Positions 19,290 through 28,959 are shown, counted from the stretch's first letter. The stretch is DNA of 64,000 bases from Yonghaparkia sp. Root332 (GCF_001425665.1 NZ_LMCX01000002.1:682001-746000); one strand, 5' to 3'. Notes: a model not told the origin generated them from the sequence alone. Made by a program: numbers and translations.

Positions 19290-19919
19290 GTGTCCACCAA
19301 GTCACGCACCCGCAGCAAGACCCGCCTCTCCCGCGCGCTCGGCATCGCCCTCACCCCGAAGGCCGCCAAGTACCTCGAGAAGCGCCCCTACGCTCCGGGC
19401 GAGCACGGCCGCACCAAGCGCAAGGCCGACAGCGACTACGCCGTCCGTCTTCGCGAGAAGCAGCGTCTCCGCGCCCAGTACGGCATCCGCGAGGCCCAGC
19501 TGCGCATCATCTTCCAGGAGGCCCGCCGCACCGCCGGCCTGACCGGCGAGAACCTCGTCGAGCTCCTCGAGATGCGTCTCGACGCCCTCGTCCTGCGCGC
19601 CGGCTTCGCCCGCACCACGGCGCAGGCCCGCCAGATGGTCGTGCACCGCCACATCCTCGTCGACGGCAAGATCGTCGACCGCCCGTCCTTCCGCGTGAAG
19701 CCCGAGCAGCTCATCCACGTCAAGCCCAAGAGCGAGTCGATGGAGCCGTTCCAGGTCGCCGCGGCCGGCGGTCACGTCGACGTCCTCCCCAAGGTCCCGG
19801 CCTACCTGGATGTCGAGCTCGACAAGCTCCAGGCGCGCCTCGTGCGCCGCCCGAAGCGCTCCGAGGTCCCCGTGACCTGCGAGGTCCAGCTCGTCGTCGA
19901 GTACTACGCGGCTCGATAG
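19290..19919 (+). CDS. rpsD: 30S ribosomal protein S4
   Basis: 209 residues. Primary 16S rRNA-binding protein that starts assembly of the 30S body. The N-terminal part (LSRALGIALTPKAAKYLEKR) has no cysteines, so this is the zinc-free form; the S4 RNA-binding domain follows (RLDALVLRAGFARTTAQARQMVVHRHILVDG). The GTG start at 19290 follows SD GGAAGGA. It stands alone between its own promoter and a strong terminator. Confidence 0.98.
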   Translation: MSTKSRTRSKTRLSRALGIALTPKAAKYLEKRPYAPGEHGRTKRKADSDYAVRLREKQRLRAQYGIREAQLRIIFQEARRTAGLTGENLVELLEMRLDALVLRAGFARTTAQARQMVVHRHILVDGKIVDRPSFRVKPEQLIHVKPKSESMEPFQVAAAGGHVDVLPKVPAYLDVELDKLQARLVRRPKRSEVPVTCEVQLVVEYYAAR

Positions 19920-19943
19920 AACCGGCCGCTCCGCAGGAGCGAA

Positions 19944-19979
19944 CGAACGGGGGTCCGGCGCACGCCGGGCCCCCGTTCG
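19944..19979 (+). terminator. Strong hairpin terminator after rpsD
   Basis: CGAACGGGGG and its exact complement CCCCCGTTCG, with inner CCGGCG/CGCCGG pairs and a loop of about two to four bases, form a stem of some 16 pairs starting 25 bases after the rpsD stop. No clear T-run follows, as is usual in high-GC actinobacteria. Confidence 0.8.
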
Positions 19980-20059
19980 GCGTTCCGGCACCGGCGCTAA
20001 GGTGGAACCGCGCCCGGCACCCCGGGCCACCGCCGCCGCCGCAGTTGAGGGAGACCCCC

Positions 20060-20284
20060 ATGAGAAACGCCGTCTGGCTCGTCATCGGCATCACCATCGG
20101 ATTCTTCGCCGCCCACCGGGTCGAGAAGTCGCCCCAGGGCCGCCAGTTCCTCGACGAGGTCGACGCGAAGGCGCGCGGGTTCGGTGAGGCCGTCCTCGAC
20201 GGGTACCGGCAGCGCGAGGCCGAGCTCCGCGCGGCCGTCGCCGAGGCCGAGGCGACGATCGCCGACCTCGAGCGCCGCTCCTAA
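20060..20284 (+). CDS. Small membrane-anchored protein with coiled-coil tail
   Basis: 74 residues. One hydrophobic helix at the N-terminus (about 3-17, NAVWLVIGITIGFFAAH), then a charged helical tail (DEVDAKARGFGEAVLDGYRQREAELRAAVAEAEATIADLERR, from about 29) likely to form a coiled coil in the cytoplasm. ATG 20060 is preceded by an SD-like GAGGGAGA. Small proteins of this build lie between rpsD and alaS in many actinobacteria; the DUF948 gene that often accompanies them is absent here. I do not know its function. Confidence 0.75.
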   Translation: MRNAVWLVIGITIGFFAAHRVEKSPQGRQFLDEVDAKARGFGEAVLDGYRQREAELRAAVAEAEATIADLERRS

Positions 20285-20303
20285 GACCCTCGCCGGGCAT
20301 CCG

Positions 20304-20320
20304 CGCCCCCCATCGGGGCG
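20304..20320 (+). terminator. Weak hairpin between the small membrane protein and alaS
   Basis: CGCCCC (20304-20309) pairs with GGGGCG (20315-20320) around a 5-base loop, 20 bases past the stop. Short stem and no T-run, so it may only pause transcription. Confidence 0.3.
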
Positions 20321-20376
20321 ACGCGCCGTACCCGGCACGTTCACGCCCCACTGATCACAGGACTCCTCGAACCTCC

Positions 20377-23034
20377 ATGCAGACCGCCGACATCCAGCGC
20401 CGCTGGCTCGACTTCTTCGGAACTCGCGGCCACACCGTCGTCCCCTCCGCCTCGCTCGTCAGCGACGACCCGACGCTCCTCTTCACGGTCGCCGGCATGG
20501 TGCCGTTCGTGCCGTACCTCACCGGGGTCGTGCCCGCGCCGTACCCTCGGGCCACGAGCGTGCAGAAGTGCATCCGAACGAACGACATCGAGGAGGTCGG
20601 GAAGACCCCTCGCCACGGCACGTTCTTCCAGATGAACGGCAACTTCTCGTTCGGCGACTACTTCAAGGAGGGAGCGATCGGCTACGCCTGGGAGCTGCTG
20701 ACGACCTCGCAGAGCGATGGCGGCCTGGGCTTCCAGGAGAAGGACCTGTGGGTCACCGTCTACAAGGACGACGACGAGGCGATCGCGCTCTGGAAGAAGA
20801 TCGCGGGCCTGCCCGACGAGCGCATCCAGCGGCTCGACATGGACACCAACTACTGGTCGACCGGGCAGCCCGGCCCCGCCGGCCCGTGCTCGGAGATCTT
20901 CTTCGACCGCGGCCCCGCCTACGGCGTCGACGGCGGCCCCGCGACCGACGACGACCGCTACGTCGAGATCTGGAACCTCGTCTTCATGCAGTACCTCCGC
21001 GGCGAGGGCACCGGCAAGAACGACTTCGAGATCCTCGGCGAGCTGCCGAACAAGAACATCGACACCGGCATGGGCATGGAGCGCGTCGCCTTCCTCACCC
21101 AGGGCGTCGAGAACATGTACGAGATCGACCAGGTGCGACCCGTCCTCGACGCGGCATCCGCCATGTCCGGTCGCCGATACGGCGCCGACCACGGCGACGA
21201 CGTGCGGATGCGCGTCATCGCCGACCACGTGCGCTCGAGCCTCATGCTCATGACCGATGGCGTCGCACCCGGCAACGAGGGGCGGGGGTACATCCTGCGC
21301 CGCCTGCTCCGGAGGAGCATCCGCGCCATGCGCCTTCTCGGGGTCGACGCGCCGAGCTTCGAGGTGCTCTTCGCCGCCTCGCGCGACGCGATGAGCGCCG
21401 CCTACCCGGAGATCACGGAGCACTACGACCGCGTCTCGCGCCTCGCGCTCGGCGAGGAGGAGGCCTTCCTGCGCACGCTCGCGGCCGGCACGACGATCCT
21501 CGACCTCGCCGTCGCGCAGACCACCGCGGCAGGCGCGAGCACCCTGCCGGGCGACACGGTCTTCCAGCTGCACGACACCTTCGGCTTCCCGCTCGATCTC
21601 ACGCTGGAGATGGCGGAGGAGAACGGCCTCACCGTCGACCGCGCCGAGTTCGACCGGCTCATGACCGAGCAGCGCACGCGCGCGAAGCTCGACGCCAAGT
21701 CGAAGAAGGGCGCCCTCGCCGATCTGAGCGTCTACGGCGCGTTCCGTGCGGCCGGCGAGACGGCCTTCCTCGGCTACGACGAGCTCGAGACCGAGACGAC
21801 CGTGCTCGGCATCCTCGTCGGCGGCCAGAGCGTGCCCCTCGCTCAGGCGGGCGACATCGCCGAGGTCATCCTCGCCGAGACCACCCTGTACGCGGAGTCG
21901 GGCGGACAGGACAGCGACGAGGGCGCGATCGTCGGCACCGGCTTCGACCTCGAGGTGCTCGACGTGCAGAAGCCCGTCAAGGGCCTCATCAGCCACACCG
22001 TGCAGGTGCGCTCGGGCGAGGTGCACGTCGGCGACCCTGCGCGCACCCAGGTCGACCCCGTCTACCGCCGCTCGGCGACGCAGGCGCACTCCGCGACGCA
22101 CGTGATCCACGCCGCGCTGCGCCAGACGCTCGGGCACGACGCCCACCAGTCGGGCTCGTACAACAAGGCCGGCTACATGCGACTGGACTTCAGCTGGAAC
22201 CAGGCCCTCAGCGCCGCCACGCGCAGCGAGATCGAGGAGATCAGCAACATCGCCGTGCGGGACAACCTCCCGGTCGACACCCGCATCATGGCGCTCGACG
22301 AGGCGAAGTCGCTCGGGGCGATGGCGCTCTTCGGCGAGAAGTACGGCGACACCGTGCGCGTCGTCGACATCGGCGGCCCCTGGTCGCGCGAGCTCTGCGC
22401 GGGCACCCACGTCGGCGCCTCGGCCGAGATAGGCATGATCAGCCTCGTGAGCGAGTCGAGCGTCGGATCGACCAACCGCCGCGTCGAGGCGCTCGTCGGC
22501 CTCGAGGCCTTCCGCGAGCTCGCGGCCGAGCGCGCGCTCGTCCAGCAGCTCACGAGCAGCCTCAAGACCCCGCGCGATCAGCTCGCCGAGCGCATCGCCG
22601 ACCTGAGCGCGCAGCTGAAGTCCGCCGAGAAGAAGATCGCCCAGTTCGAAGCCAGCCGCCTCAGCGAGCGCGTCCCCGCCCTGGCCCAGTCGGCCACGAG
22701 CGTCGGCGCGTACACCGTGGTGGCCGAGCACCTCGGCGCGCTCGGCTCCGCCGACGACGTGCGCTCGCTCGCGACGAGCGTGCGCGAGCGGCTCGCCGCG
22801 CAGCCGGCCGTCGTCGTGCTCGCGGCCGAGGTCGGCGGCAAGGCGACCGTCATCGTCGCCACCACGCCGGCCGCGCGCGAGGCCGGAGCGAAGGCGGGCG
22901 CGCTCGCCCGCACCGCCTCCGGCGTGCTCGGCGGCGGAGGCGGCGGCAAGGACGACCTCGCCCAGGGCGGCGGAACCGACCCGTCGGCGATCCCCGCGGC
23001 GCTCGAGGCCGTGCTGCGCGAGCTCCGCGGCTGA
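20377..23034 (+). CDS. alaS: Alanyl-tRNA synthetase
   Basis: 885 residues, full-length AlaRS. Catalytic class II domain at the N-terminus (RRWLDFFGTRGHTVVPSAS, GNFSFGDYFKEGAI), the tRNA-binding helical domain in the middle, the editing domain with zinc ligands HSATH (571-575) and CAGTH (674-678), and the C-Ala oligomerisation/DHHA1 domain ending GGGGGGKDDLAQGGG. ATG 20377. Followed by ruvX after two bases, starting the run alaS-ruvX-mltG-aro. Confidence 0.98.
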   Translation: MQTADIQRRWLDFFGTRGHTVVPSASLVSDDPTLLFTVAGMVPFVPYLTGVVPAPYPRATSVQKCIRTNDIEEVGKTPRHGTFFQMNGNFSFGDYFKEGAIGYAWELLTTSQSDGGLGFQEKDLWVTVYKDDDEAIALWKKIAGLPDERIQRLDMDTNYWSTGQPGPAGPCSEIFFDRGPAYGVDGGPATDDDRYVEIWNLVFMQYLRGEGTGKNDFEILGELPNKNIDTGMGMERVAFLTQGVENMYEIDQVRPVLDAASAMSGRRYGADHGDDVRMRVIADHVRSSLMLMTDGVAPGNEGRGYILRRLLRRSIRAMRLLGVDAPSFEVLFAASRDAMSAAYPEITEHYDRVSRLALGEEEAFLRTLAAGTTILDLAVAQTTAAGASTLPGDTVFQLHDTFGFPLDLTLEMAEENGLTVDRAEFDRLMTEQRTRAKLDAKSKKGALADLSVYGAFRAAGETAFLGYDELETETTVLGILVGGQSVPLAQAGDIAEVILAETTLYAESGGQDSDEGAIVGTGFDLEVLDVQKPVKGLISHTVQVRSGEVHVGDPARTQVDPVYRRSATQAHSATHVIHAALRQTLGHDAHQSGSYNKAGYMRLDFSWNQALSAATRSEIEEISNIAVRDNLPVDTRIMALDEAKSLGAMALFGEKYGDTVRVVDIGGPWSRELCAGTHVGASAEIGMISLVSESSVGSTNRRVEALVGLEAFRELAAERALVQQLTSSLKTPRDQLAERIADLSAQLKSAEKKIAQFEASRLSERVPALAQSATSVGAYTVVAEHLGALGSADDVRSLATSVRERLAAQPAVVVLAAEVGGKATVIVATTPAAREAGAKAGALARTASGVLGGGGGGKDDLAQGGGTDPSAIPAALEAVLRELRG

Positions 23035-23036
23035 TC

Positions 23037-23510
23037 GTGCGGGTGGGGGTGCGCCTGGGCGTCGACGTCGGGAAGGCGCGAGTGGGGGTCGCCCGCAGCG
23101 ATCACCACGGGATCCTCGCGACGCCTGTTGAGACGCTCGCGCGCCGCGACGACGTCGTGGAGAGCATCCGCCGCCTCGTTCTCGAGCACGAGGCGATCGA
23201 GGTGGTCGTCGGCCTCCCGCTGTCGCTGAGCGGCGCCGACACCGCCTCGACGGAGGACTCGAGGCAGGTCGCGGCGCAGCTCGCGACCGCGATGCCCGAG
23301 ACTCCCGTGCGGCTCGTCGACGAGAGGCTCACGACCGTCACGGCCGCGCGCGCGCTGCGCGACTCCGGCAGGAATGCGAGGAACTCGCGGTCCGTCGTGG
23401 ACCAGGTGGCCGCTGTTATCCTGCTCCAGCACGCGCTCGACCACGAGAAGTCGCGGGGCGAGGCTCCCGGCACGATCGTGGATCCCGACGGAGGTCCCCC
23501 CGCACCGTGA
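23037..23510 (+). CDS. ruvX: Putative pre-16S rRNA nuclease / Holliday junction resolvase-like YqgF (RuvX)
   Basis: 157 residues, RNase H-fold protein. Motifs: LGVDVGKARVGVARSD with the first carboxylate, VVVGLPLSLSG, and LVDERLTTVTA with the conserved DER-T. In E. coli YqgF trims the 5' end of 16S rRNA; in actinobacteria its target is not settled. GTG 23037 is two bases after the alaS stop; GTG 23043 and 23049 are in-frame alternatives. The stop overlaps mltG (GTGA). Confidence 0.93.
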   Translation: MRVGVRLGVDVGKARVGVARSDHHGILATPVETLARRDDVVESIRRLVLEHEAIEVVVGLPLSLSGADTASTEDSRQVAAQLATAMPETPVRLVDERLTTVTAARALRDSGRNARNSRSVVDQVAAVILLQHALDHEKSRGEAPGTIVDPDGGPPAP

Positions 23511-24742
23511 CGAACAACGACGACGACACCTGGGCCGAGATCTTCGCCACCCAGCCCGACTCCGACCGCCGCGGCGCCCGCTCCGCCACCGCTCCCGAGC
23601 CCGACGCTGCACCCGCCACCCGGCGCGCCCGGCGCTCCGGCTTCGATCGCCCCGCCCGCCGTCGCAGCGGTCGCGCTCCTGTCGTCATCGGCATCATCGC
23701 CCTCCTGCTGGGCCTCGGCGCCGGCTCCGCATGGTTCGCGTGGACGAACTTCGAGCCGCAGATCCGCGAGGTGCTCGGCATCGAGCTGCCCGACGACTAC
23801 GAGGGCGAGGGGAACGGGGAGGAGGTCCTCGTCACCATCCGGCCCGGCGACATCGGCGAGGACATCGCGCTCACCCTGCAGGACGCGGGCGTCACGATGA
23901 GCTTCAGCGCCTTCTACGACCTCCTCCTGGCCGACTCGTCCATCGCCTTCCAGCCCGGCACCTACGCGCTGCAGGGCGAGATGTCGGCGCAGTCGGCTCT
24001 CGATGCGCTCCTCGACCCCGCCAACCGGGTGGAGAGCACGGTCCTGATCCGCGAGGGCGAGGTGCTGAGCAGCACGCTCGAGCTGCTGGCTCTCGGGACG
24101 GGCCTGCCGGTGGAGGACTTCCAGGCCGCGGTGGCCGACCCGACGCGCTACGGCGTGCCGGCGGAGGCGCCGTCGATCGAGGGCTACCTGTTCCCGGCCA
24201 CCTACACCTTCGACCCCGGGGTCACGGCCGAGCAGGTCATCGAGCGCCTCGTGAGTGAGATGACGGCGCGGCTGGACGCCCTGGGCGTCGCGCCGGAGGA
24301 CCGGTACCGCGTGCTCACGCTCGCATCGGTCGTGCAGCGCGAAGCGGGCGGCGACCTGGAGGACTTCGGTCGGGTCGCGCGCGTGTTCACGAACCGCATC
24401 GACGAGGGGATGCTCCTCCAGAGCGACGCGACCGTGCACTACGGCACGCAGGACTTCGACTCGGTCTTCACGACCGACGCCGAGCGGGCCGACGCGTCGA
24501 ACCCCTACAACACCTACGCCAACCCCGGACTGCCCGTCGGACCGATCGGCGCCCCCGGCGACGCCGCGCTCGAGGCCGCCGCCGCCCCGCCCGAGGGGGA
24601 CTGGCTCTACTTCGTGACCGTGAATCTCGCCACCGGCGAGACGGTCTTCTCCGAGACGCTCGCGCAGCACGAGGCGGCCGTGCGTCAGCTGCAGGAGTGG
24701 TGCAACTCCTCGGAGGAGAACCGCACCGTGTACTGCGACTAG
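23507..24742 (+). CDS. mltG: Endolytic murein transglycosylase MltG (YceG)
   Basis: 411 residues. An Arg- and Ala-rich cytoplasmic tail of about 57 residues, one transmembrane helix (58-80, APVVIGIIALLLGLGAGSAW), a LysM-like region (LVTIRPGDIGEDIALTLQDAG) and the YceG catalytic domain. The catalytic glutamate is E279 in LASVVQREAGG; later SDATVHYG and NPYNTYANPGLPVGPI are also typical. It cuts nascent glycan strands in the wall. GTG 23507 overlaps ruvX by 4 bases. The C-terminus has two cysteines (WCNSSEENRTVYCD) that may form a disulfide outside the cell. Confidence 0.95.
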   Translation: MTNNDDDTWAEIFATQPDSDRRGARSATAPEPDAAPATRRARRSGFDRPARRRSGRAPVVIGIIALLLGLGAGSAWFAWTNFEPQIREVLGIELPDDYEGEGNGEEVLVTIRPGDIGEDIALTLQDAGVTMSFSAFYDLLLADSSIAFQPGTYALQGEMSAQSALDALLDPANRVESTVLIREGEVLSSTLELLALGTGLPVEDFQAAVADPTRYGVPAEAPSIEGYLFPATYTFDPGVTAEQVIERLVSEMTARLDALGVAPEDRYRVLTLASVVQREAGGDLEDFGRVARVFTNRIDEGMLLQSDATVHYGTQDFDSVFTTDAERADASNPYNTYANPGLPVGPIGAPGDAALEAAAAPPEGDWLYFVTVNLATGETVFSETLAQHEAAVRQLQEWCNSSEENRTVYCD

Positions 24743-24745
24743 CGG

Positions 24746-25579
24746 ATGAGCATCCGCCGTCTCGCCGTCGTCGGCTCGCCGATCGCGCACTCCCTCTCCC
24801 CAGCGCTGCACGCCGCCGCCTACCGGGCGCTCGGGCTCGACTGGGTCTACGAGCGGCACGAGGTGCGCGAGCACGAGCTGCGCGGCTTCGTCGACGGACT
24901 CGATGGCTCGTGGCGCGGCATCTCGGCGACGATGCCGCTCAAGGACGAGCTGGCGCGCCTGGCGGACGAGTGCGACCGGATCGTCGCACTCACGGGCGCC
25001 GCCAACACGCTGCTGCTCGCGGACGACGGACGGCGCATCGTGCGCAACACCGACGTCGCCGGGGTCGAGCGCGCGCTGCGCGACGCCGGCCTCGAGAGGG
25101 CCGAGCACGCCGTGATCGCGGGCGCCGGAGCCACCGCACGCTCGGTGCTCGTCGCGCTCGACGGGCTCGGCCTCCGCTCGGTCACCGTCGCGGTCCGCGA
25201 GCCCGCGCGAGCGGGCGGGCTGCGCGACCTCGCGGAGGAGCTGATGCTCGAGCTGGACGCCGTGCGACTCGACCAGCTGGCGTACGTCGTCGAGGGCGCC
25301 GACGTCGTGGCCTGGACGCTCCCCAACGGCGTCGAGCTCACGGATGACCTTCCGGAGAGCGCGCGGCGCGAGGCCGTTGCGCTCGACGTGACCTACCACC
25401 CCTGGCCGGGCCCGCTCGCGGCGCAGTGGCTCGAGGCCGGAGGTCGCGTCGCCTCGGGCCGCGACATGCTGCTGCACCAGGCGGTGCGCCAGGTGCGGTT
25501 CTTCGTCTCGGGTCAGACCGAGCATCCGCTCGACCGCGAGGCGGAGGTCGAGACCGCGATGGCGGCCGCGCTCGCGTGA
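24746..25579 (+). CDS. aroE: Shikimate dehydrogenase family protein AroE
   Basis: 277 residues. Reduces 3-dehydroshikimate to shikimate with NADPH. Substrate site [17 protein letters not shown], catalytic lysine K66 in ATMPLK, the aspartate of [11 protein letters not shown], and an NADP Rossmann turn GAGATARS. The ATG is 3 bases after the mltG stop and lacks an SD; it lies in a small hairpin (GCGGAT/ATCCGC, 24742-24757), suggesting it is read by ribosomes finishing mltG. First gene of the aroE-C-K-B-Q run. Confidence 0.93.
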   Translation: MSIRRLAVVGSPIAHSLSPALHAAAYRALGLDWVYERHEVREHELRGFVDGLDGSWRGISATMPLKDELARLADECDRIVALTGAANTLLLADDGRRIVRNTDVAGVERALRDAGLERAEHAVIAGAGATARSVLVALDGLGLRSVTVAVREPARAGGLRDLAEELMLELDAVRLDQLAYVVEGADVVAWTLPNGVELTDDLPESARREAVALDVTYHPWPGPLAAQWLEAGGRVASGRDMLLHQAVRQVRFFVSGQTEHPLDREAEVETAMAAALA

Positions 25580-25614
25580 CCGGAGCCCCATCCGCTGCGT
25601 GGGAGGATGGAGCC

Positions 25615-26817
25615 ATGCTGCGCTGGTTGACCGCCGGAGAATCCCACGGACCCGAGCTCATCGCCGTCATCGAGGGCCTGCCCGCCGATGTTCCGGTGAC
25701 GCGCGAGGCCATCCAGACCGACCTGCAGCGCCGCAAGCTCGGGTACGGCCGCGGCGCGCGCATGAAGTTCGAGCAGGACGAGCTCTCGATCTCCGGCGGC
25801 GTGCGGCACGGCCGCACGATGGGCAGCCCCGTCGCACTGCGCATCGGCAACACCGAGTGGCCCAAGTGGACGACCGTCATGAGCCCCGACCCGGTCGACC
25901 CGGCCGAGCTCTCGGGCGGGCGCGGCGCGCCGCTCACGCGCCCCCGGCCCGGCCACGCCGACCTCGTCGGCATGCAGAAGTACGGCTTCGACGAGGCGCG
26001 CCCCGTCCTCGAGCGCGCGAGCGCGCGCGAGACCGCCGCCCGCGTCGCCCTCGGGGCCGTCGCGCGCGCGTTCCTCGGCGAGCTCGGAATCCGGCTCGTG
26101 AGCCACACGCTCTCGATCGGCCCCGTCCGGGTGCCCGACGGCGCGCCGCTGCCGCGGCCCGACGACGTCGACCGCCTCGATGCCGACCCGCTGCGCTGCC
26201 TGCATCCCGAGACGAGCGAGCGGATGGTCGCCGAGGTCGACGACGCCCACAAGACCGGCGACACGCTCGGCGGCGTCGTCGAGGTGCTCGCCTACGGAGT
26301 GCCCCCGGGTCTCGGATCGTACGTCCACTGGGACCGCCGACTCGATGCGAGGCTCGCCGCCGCGCTCATGGGCATCCAGGCCATCAAGGGCGTCGAGGTC
26401 GGCGACGGCTTCGAGACCACCCGGCGCCGCGGCTCGGCGGCCCACGACGAGCTCGTCGTCGGCGACGGCCTCATCGAGCGCGTGAGCGACCGCGCCGGCG
26501 GCACGGAGGGCGGCATGTCCACCGGCACGGTGCTCCGCGTCCGCGCGGGCATGAAGCCGATCGCGACGGTGCCCCACGCCCTGCGCACGATCGACGTCGC
26601 GACGGGCGACGCCGCCCCCGCCCATCACCAGCGCTCCGACGTGTGCGCCGTGCCCGCGGCCGGCGTCGTGGCCGAGGCCATGGTCGCGCTCGTCGTCGCC
26701 GAGGCCGTGCTGGAGAAGTTCGGCGGCGACTCCGTCGCCGAGACCCGCCGCAACCTCGAGGGCTACCTCGCCGCGATGCCCGGGAACCTCGCGACCGCCG
26801 TCAGCACGGGGGAGTGA
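25615..26817 (+). CDS. aroC: Chorismate synthase
   Basis: 400 residues. Converts EPSP to chorismate with reduced FMN, the last common step of aromatic synthesis. Signature regions: [16 protein letters not shown] at the N-terminus, [37 protein letters not shown], and [16 protein letters not shown] near the end. ATG 25615 with SD GGGAGGATGGAG. Chorismate made here feeds trpE later in the window. Confidence 0.98.
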   Translation: MLRWLTAGESHGPELIAVIEGLPADVPVTREAIQTDLQRRKLGYGRGARMKFEQDELSISGGVRHGRTMGSPVALRIGNTEWPKWTTVMSPDPVDPAELSGGRGAPLTRPRPGHADLVGMQKYGFDEARPVLERASARETAARVALGAVARAFLGELGIRLVSHTLSIGPVRVPDGAPLPRPDDVDRLDADPLRCLHPETSERMVAEVDDAHKTGDTLGGVVEVLAYGVPPGLGSYVHWDRRLDARLAAALMGIQAIKGVEVGDGFETTRRRGSAAHDELVVGDGLIERVSDRAGGTEGGMSTGTVLRVRAGMKPIATVPHALRTIDVATGDAAPAHHQRSDVCAVPAAGVVAEAMVALVVAEAVLEKFGGDSVAETRRNLEGYLAAMPGNLATAVSTGE

Positions 26818-26823
26818 AGCCGC

Positions 26824-27372
26824 GTGATTGAGAGCGTCGGCGCCGCCCCCGGCGTGCCCGCCGTCGTGCTCATCGGACCGCCGGCCGCCGGCAAGTCCCG
26901 CGTCGGCCGGCGCGTCGCGCGCATCCTCGACCTGCCGGTGATCGACACCGACAAGGTCGTGGCGGCCGCGCACGGGCCCATCCCCGAGATCTTCGCCGAG
27001 CACGGCGAGCCGCACTTCCGCGCGCTCGAGCGCGCCGCTGTCGCCGACGCCCTCCGGCACCGCGCCGTCGTCTCGCTCGGCGGGGGAGCCGTGCTCGACC
27101 CCGACACGCAGGCGCAGCTCTCCGGGCTCCCGGTCGTCCTTCTCACCGCGACGCCCGACGCCGTCGCCGGGCGCCTCGAGAAGAGCTCCCGGCCGCTCAG
27201 CGCGAGCGTGGAGGCCTGGGTCGCGCTCGTCGAGCGGCGCCGCCCCGTGTACGAGCGGCTCGCCGCAGCCGTCTGGGACACCTCGACCCGCCCCATCGAC
27301 CGCATCGCCGCGGAGATCGCCGACTGGGCGACCGTGCGCGAGAATCCCGACCCCGCAGGAGACCCCGCATGA
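26824..27372 (+). CDS. aroK: Shikimate kinase
   Basis: 182 residues, P-loop kinase giving shikimate 3-phosphate. Walker A GPPAAGKS at 18-25, the DTD motif (VIDTDKVV), HFRALE with the shikimate-binding arginine, the GGG loop (SLGGGAVLD) and the lid RLEKSSRPL. GTG 26824 starts 7 bases after the aroC stop. The C-terminal ten residues are Pro/Asp-rich. Overlaps aroB by 4 bases. Confidence 0.95.
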   Translation: MIESVGAAPGVPAVVLIGPPAAGKSRVGRRVARILDLPVIDTDKVVAAAHGPIPEIFAEHGEPHFRALERAAVADALRHRAVVSLGGGAVLDPDTQAQLSGLPVVLLTATPDAVAGRLEKSSRPLSASVEAWVALVERRRPVYERLAAAVWDTSTRPIDRIAAEIADWATVRENPDPAGDPA

Positions 27373-28460
27373 GCACCGACACCGGCACCGCCCCCACCGT
27401 CATCGAGGTCGCGGGCGTCGACCCCTACGCGATCACGGTCGGCCGCGGGCTCATCGGCACGATCGACGCGCACCTGCCGCCGACCGTCGCGAAGATACTC
27501 GTCGTGCACGCCCCGCCGCTCGCGCCCGTCGCCGAGCGCCTGCGCGAGCAGCTCGCGGGGCGCATCGAAGTGCTCCTCGCCGAGGTCCCCGACGCCGAGG
27601 GCGCCAAGCGCGTCGAGGTCGCCGCCTTCTGCTGGCAGGTCATGGGCCAGACCGATTTCACGAGAACGGATGCCGTGCTCGGGCTCGGCGGCGGCGCGAC
27701 CACCGACCTCGCCGGGTTCGTGGCCGCCACGTGGCTGCGCGGCGTCCCGCTCATCCAGGTTCCCACGACCGTGCTCGGCATGGTCGACGCCGCCGTCGGC
27801 GGGAAGACCGGCATCAACACCGCGGAGGGCAAGAACCTCGTCGGCGCCTTCTACGCGCCGCGCGCCGTCATCGTCGATCTCGACCTCCTGGACGGCCTGC
27901 CGCAGAACGAGATCCTCGCCGGGTTCGCCGAGGTCGCGAAGGCGGGGTTCATCGCCGACCCCGTCATCCTCGATCTGCTCGAGGCCGATGTGACGATCGC
28001 GACCGACCCGGCGACGCCCGTCTTCCGCGAACTGATCGAGCGCAGCATCCGCGTCAAGGCGCACGTCGTGAGCGACGACTTCACCGAGCAGGGCCTCCGC
28101 GAGATCCTGAACTACGGCCACACGCTCGGGCACGCGATCGAGCACGCGGAGCGCTACCGCTGGCGGCACGGCGCCGCGATCGCGATCGGGATGGTCTTCG
28201 CCGCCGAGCTCTCGCACCTCGCCGGCTCGCTGCCGGCGGAGGCCGTCGACCGCACGCGGCGCATCCTCGCCTCGCTCACGCTGCCGACGAGCTACCCGCT
28301 CGGGCGCTGGAAGACGCTCCTCGCCACGATGCAGCGCGACAAGAAGGCCCGCGCCGGGATGCTGCGCTTCATCATCCTCGACGACATCGGGCGGCCCCGC
28401 GTGCTCAACGGCACCGACGAGTCGATGCTGTTCGCCGCCTACCAGGAGGTGGGGGAGTGA
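27369..28460 (+). CDS. aroB: 3-Dehydroquinate synthase
   Basis: 363 residues. Cyclises DAHP to 3-dehydroquinate with NAD+ and a divalent metal. Visible: NAD-binding LGLGGGATTDLAGFVAATW, QVPTTVLGMVDAAVGGKTGIN, GAFYAPRAVIVDL, and metal ligands in GFAEVAKAG, NYGHTLGHAIEHAE and RHGAAIAIGM. ATG overlaps the aroK stop (ATGA). Confidence 0.98.
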   Translation: MSTDTGTAPTVIEVAGVDPYAITVGRGLIGTIDAHLPPTVAKILVVHAPPLAPVAERLREQLAGRIEVLLAEVPDAEGAKRVEVAAFCWQVMGQTDFTRTDAVLGLGGGATTDLAGFVAATWLRGVPLIQVPTTVLGMVDAAVGGKTGINTAEGKNLVGAFYAPRAVIVDLDLLDGLPQNEILAGFAEVAKAGFIADPVILDLLEADVTIATDPATPVFRELIERSIRVKAHVVSDDFTEQGLREILNYGHTLGHAIEHAERYRWRHGAAIAIGMVFAAELSHLAGSLPAEAVDRTRRILASLTLPTSYPLGRWKTLLATMQRDKKARAGMLRFIILDDIGRPRVLNGTDESMLFAAYQEVGE

Positions 28461-28488
28461 CCTCGCGTCCCCCGGCCTCGCTGCTCGG

Positions 28489-28494
28489 TACAGT
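28489..28494 (+). promoter_or_regulatory. -10 box giving a predicted leaderless aroQ
   Basis: TACAGT ends 6 bases before ATG 28501, which places the predicted first base on the A of the ATG. No SD precedes the gene. The -35 is not recognisable. Confidence 0.38.
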
Positions 28495-28500
28495 GAGCGC

Positions 28501-28959
28501 ATGACCGACCCCGCCCCCCGCCCCGGTCGCGTGCTCGTGCTCAACGGGCCGAACCTCAACCGGCTCGGCACGCGCGAGCCCGACGTGTACGGCACCGGGA
28601 CGCTCGACGACCTGCGCGCCGAGCTCGCGGGCGCCGCGCCCGAGGGGGTCGCCCTGGACCTACGGCAGACGAACGACGAGGCCGAGCTGATCGGCTGGCT
28701 GCACGAGGCCGTCGACACCGGCAGCGCCGTCATTCTCAACCCCGCGGCCTTCACGCACTACTCGTACGCGCTGCGCGACGCGGCCGCGCTCGTGACGAAG
28801 GCGGGGCTCCCGCTCATCGAGGTCCACCTGTCGAACCCGCACTCCCGCGAGGAGTTCCGGCACACGAGCGTCATCTCGGGCGTCGCGACGGGCGTCATCG
28901 CGGGCTTCGGATTCGGCTCGTACCGCCTCGCTCTCGCCCGCATCACCGGCGCGCTCTAG
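28501..28959 (+). CDS. aroQ: Type II 3-dehydroquinate dehydratase
   Basis: 152 residues, dodecameric type II enzyme turning 3-dehydroquinate into 3-dehydroshikimate. NGPNLNRLGTREPDVYG holds the catalytic arginine and tyrosine; NPAAFTHYSYALRDA, EVHLSNPHSREEFRHTS and GFGFGSYRLAL complete the family pattern. It completes the aroECKBQ set; aroA (EPSP synthase) and DAHP synthase are not in the window. Confidence 0.97.
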   Translation: MTDPAPRPGRVLVLNGPNLNRLGTREPDVYGTGTLDDLRAELAGAAPEGVALDLRQTNDEAELIGWLHEAVDTGSAVILNPAAFTHYSYALRDAAALVTKAGLPLIEVHLSNPHSREEFRHTSVISGVATGVIAGFGFGSYRLALARITGAL

